DNA of 64,000 bases from assembly GCF_028609865.1 (NCBI RefSeq), contig NZ_CP063194.1, positions 620,001 to 684,000 on the forward strand, given 5' to 3'. Positions 62,118-64,000 of this stretch are shown here, piece after piece. A program made the translations under genes and the position numbers. The stretch is from Corynebacterium jeddahense (GTDB taxonomy: Bacteria; Actinomycetota; Actinomycetes; Mycobacteriales; Mycobacteriaceae). The notes beneath the pieces were generated by a model. The model had not been told where the DNA came from. It searched no databases and saw only the letters and a list, made by a program, of their open reading frames with translations. Within the stretch, counting starts at the first letter, position 1; each line of letters starts with the position of its first letter.

Positions 62118-62170
62118 AACCGCATCCAGAACCCCCGAGCCAACCCCGGTCGGCCCCGGCGCACCCCGAC

Positions 62171-62824
62171 CTACAGCTCAACCACGCTGTTCTTGGAGCG
62201 CTCGATGAGTTCGGGGCTTTTCGCGGCCTTCTGCAGCGCGACCCACTGTTCCTGGGGGACTGCCTTCCGTGCCTCCGTGATGACGTCCGTGTCGGGGGTG
62301 CCCCACGCGATGGGCATCGGGGTGATGGTCATCCAGTGCTGCTGGTCCCGGGAGGAGCGCTGTGCACCAACTGCGGCGACCGGAACCTTAGTGCCCGTCG
62401 CGTCCGGGGTGTTCGGGATGGGATGTACGACGCGGGAGGTGATGGCCCACGCCGGGGGTGCTGCTGGGTCGACGTTCTTGTTCACCAGCGCGGTGAGGGT
62501 GACGGTGGTTCCAGCCCGCTCGGTGATGATGGCGGGGGCGAGGGGGTGGGCGTCGTAAAGCTGCTGCGTCTTGCCCACGCTACGGGGGATGAGCAGCGCC
62601 ACCACGAGCATGAGCACGCCGAACAACGCAAGCCCAAGCGAGCCGAGGATGTGCCAGGGGGAGCCGCTGTCCACGAGGAACCAGACGAGCGCGGCGCCGG
62701 CGACGGAGAGTACAAAGAGCGTCACGCCGGAGGCGACGAGGCTGCGGGTGTCGCGCACCATCTCGTTGTGCTGCTTCGCGTAGGCCTCGTCGACGTCGAA
62801 CTTGAAAACCTTCATGCCACTCAT
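62171..62824 (-). CDS. Membrane protein, DUF3239-like
   Basis: About 217 residues from ATG 62824 (62815 is an alternative). Two transmembrane helices (SLVASGVTLFVLSVAGAALV, ILGSLGLALFGVLMLVVALL) and a cytosolic or external beta-rich domain of about 130 residues. It resembles the corynebacterial DUF3239 family; function unknown. It is separated by 11 bases from the helicase gene upstream. Confidence 0.65.
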   Translation of the reverse strand: MSGMKVFKFDVDEAYAKQHNEMVRDTRSLVASGVTLFVLSVAGAALVWFLVDSGSPWHILGSLGLALFGVLMLVVALLIPRSVGKTQQLYDAHPLAPAIITERAGTTVTLTALVNKNVDPAAPPAWAITSRVVHPIPNTPDATGTKVPVAAVGAQRSSRDQQHWMTITPMPIAWGTPDTDVITEARKAVPQEQWVALQKAAKSPELIERSKNSVVEL

Positions 62825-62835
62825 GGCATCCAAGT

Positions 62836-64000
62836 TTAAAGGTCGGCGGCGTCCACCAGCCGGTACGCGTAGCCCTGCTCGGCGAGGAAGCGCTGCCGGT
62901 GCATGGCATACTCGGCGTCGAGCGTGTCGCGCGCGACCACAGTGTAGAACACTGCCTCGGCGCCGTCGGCCTTGGGCCGCAGCAGCCGGCCCAGCCGCTG
63001 GGCCTCCTCCTGGCGTGAGCCGAACGTGCCGGAGACCTGGATGGCCACGGCGGCTTCGGGGAGGTCGATGGAGAAGTTCGCCACCTTCGAAACCACCAGG
63101 GTCGTGATCTCGCCGGCGCGGAACGCGTCGAAGGCCTGCTCGCGCTTTTTGGTGGTGGTTTTGCCGTCGACCAGCGGAGCGTCGATACGCGATGCGATCT
63201 CCTCGAGCTGGTCCACGTACGCCCCGATGATGAGGGTCGGCTGGCCCGCGTGTTTCGCAAGCAGCGTATCGACGACTTTCAGCTTCCCACGCGAACAGGC
63301 GGCGAGCCGGTAGCGCTCCCGCGTCTCGGCGGTGGCGTAGGTGAGGCGCTCCTCGTCGGTCATCGTGGTGCGGACCTCGACGCATTCGGCGGTGGCGATG
63401 TAGCCGGCCATCTCGAGTTCTTTCCATGGGGCGTCGTAACGCTTGGGCCCGATGAGGGAGAAGACGTCGTCTTCGCGGCCGTCCTCGCGCACGAGGGTGG
63501 CGGTGAGCCCGAGTCGGCGGCGCGACTGCAGGTCGGCGGCCATGCGGAAGACGGGGGCGGGCAGGAGGTGGACCTCGTCGTAGATGATGAGGCCCCAGTC
63601 GCGGGAGTCGAAAAGTTCGAGCGCGCGGTATTCGCCCTTGGTCTTGCGGGTGACCACCTGGTAGGTGGCGATGGTCACGGGACGGATTTCCTTCTTCTCA
63701 CCGGAGTACTCGCCGATCTCCTCGGGGGTGAGCGTGGTGCGGCGCAGCAGCTCGTCCCGCCACTGACGGCCGGCGACGGTGTTGGTGACCAGGATCAACG
63801 TGGTGGTCTGCGCCTGGGCCATCGATGCTGCGCCGACGATGGTTTTGCCGGCGCCGCAGGGCAGCACCACGACGCCGGAGCCGCCCTCCCAGAACGATTC
63901 GGCGGCGTACTGCTGGTAGTCGCGCAGCTCCCACCCGTCGTGGTTGAGCGCGATCGGGTGGGATTCGCCGTCGACGTAGCCGGCGAGGTCCTCCACCGGC
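62836..64000 (-). CDS. XPB-type DNA repair helicase (N-terminus outside the window)
   Basis: 388 codons are visible; the gene extends beyond 64000. Helicase motifs: I GAGKT in LPCGAGKTIVG, II DEVH, RED motif LVREDGRED, III LTATL, and C-terminal motifs SKVANFSIDLPEA and QRLGRLLRPK. Actinobacterial XPB is a 3'-5' helicase in nucleotide excision repair. Confidence 0.95.
   Translation of the reverse strand, partial: PVEDLAGYVDGESHPIALNHDGWELRDYQQYAAESFWEGGSGVVVLPCGAGKTIVGAASMAQAQTTTLILVTNTVAGRQWRDELLRRTTLTPEEIGEYSGEKKEIRPVTIATYQVVTRKTKGEYRALELFDSRDWGLIIYDEVHLLPAPVFRMAADLQSRRRLGLTATLVREDGREDDVFSLIGPKRYDAPWKELEMAGYIATAECVEVRTTMTDEERLTYATAETRERYRLAACSRGKLKVVDTLLAKHAGQPTLIIGAYVDQLEEIASRIDAPLVDGKTTTKKREQAFDAFRAGEITTLVVSKVANFSIDLPEAAVAIQVSGTFGSRQEEAQRLGRLLRPKADGAEAVFYTVVARDTLDAEYAMHRQRFLAEQGYAYRLVDAADL

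Overview
This is a high-GC actinobacterial chromosome segment, almost certainly Corynebacterium. The evidence is a Corynebacterium-type 16S gene in an rrn operon without spacer tRNAs, an XPB-type repair helicase, a tmRNA tag ending in YALAA, and a gene block (DUF2342 - YlbL/Lon-like - PPA1309 - UPF0182) that matches the order I recall around Rv3192-Rv3195 in Mycobacterium tuberculosis.

Layout. 1-7200 is ordinary core genome (YgjP-like peptidase, DUF2342 protein, PDZ/Lon-like protease, lipoprotein, PPA1309, UPF0182). An initiator tRNA gene lies at 7291-7364. From there to 32686 is a mobile island bounded by three copies of the 3' end of that tRNA (7331-7367, 30082-30118, 32651-32686). Element A (7365-30118) ends in a complete tyrosine integrase and carries an HTH excisionase, MOBP relaxase with accessory genes, an SSB-like protein, a DUF4192 gene broken by an IS3-like element, an ABC exporter with a 28-residue hydrophobic peptide among IS remnants, and a family B DNA polymerase. 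The polymerase is split by an IS21-type element that is itself split by an IS256-type element. Removing both insertions and one target duplication each, plus adding one base in a G5 run, restores a continuous frame of about 1030 codons with exonuclease and polymerase motifs. A family B polymerase, tyrosine recombinase, excisionase and relaxase between tRNA-derived repeats is the architecture of a pipolin, the elements that encode primer-independent PolB. Element B (30119-32686) is a small tandem satellite carrying a lactococcin-972-type bacteriocin cassette and a dead, truncated copy of the integrase whose catalytic Tyr has become His.

An intact IS21-type element follows (33291-35929). Core-like sequence resumes with DUF1508, small membrane proteins, a broken metallophosphoesterase and a PfpI-like protein. 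The thiamine genes thiF-thiG-thiS-thiO-thiE lie on the minus strand, and thiC sits at 47853-49709 behind a TPP riboswitch. Between them are a cation-efflux protein, a GNAT, a DUF418 protein, a secreted trypsin-like protease and an IMPase-like phosphatase. 49890-54264 holds prfB, ftsE, ftsX, smpB, an SDR gene and ssrA.

55953-61234 is the rrn operon (16S-23S-5S). Downstream of it lies an intergenic region with degenerate tandem repeats and two inverted-repeat-bounded 80-bp units. The window ends inside the XPB helicase gene on the minus strand.
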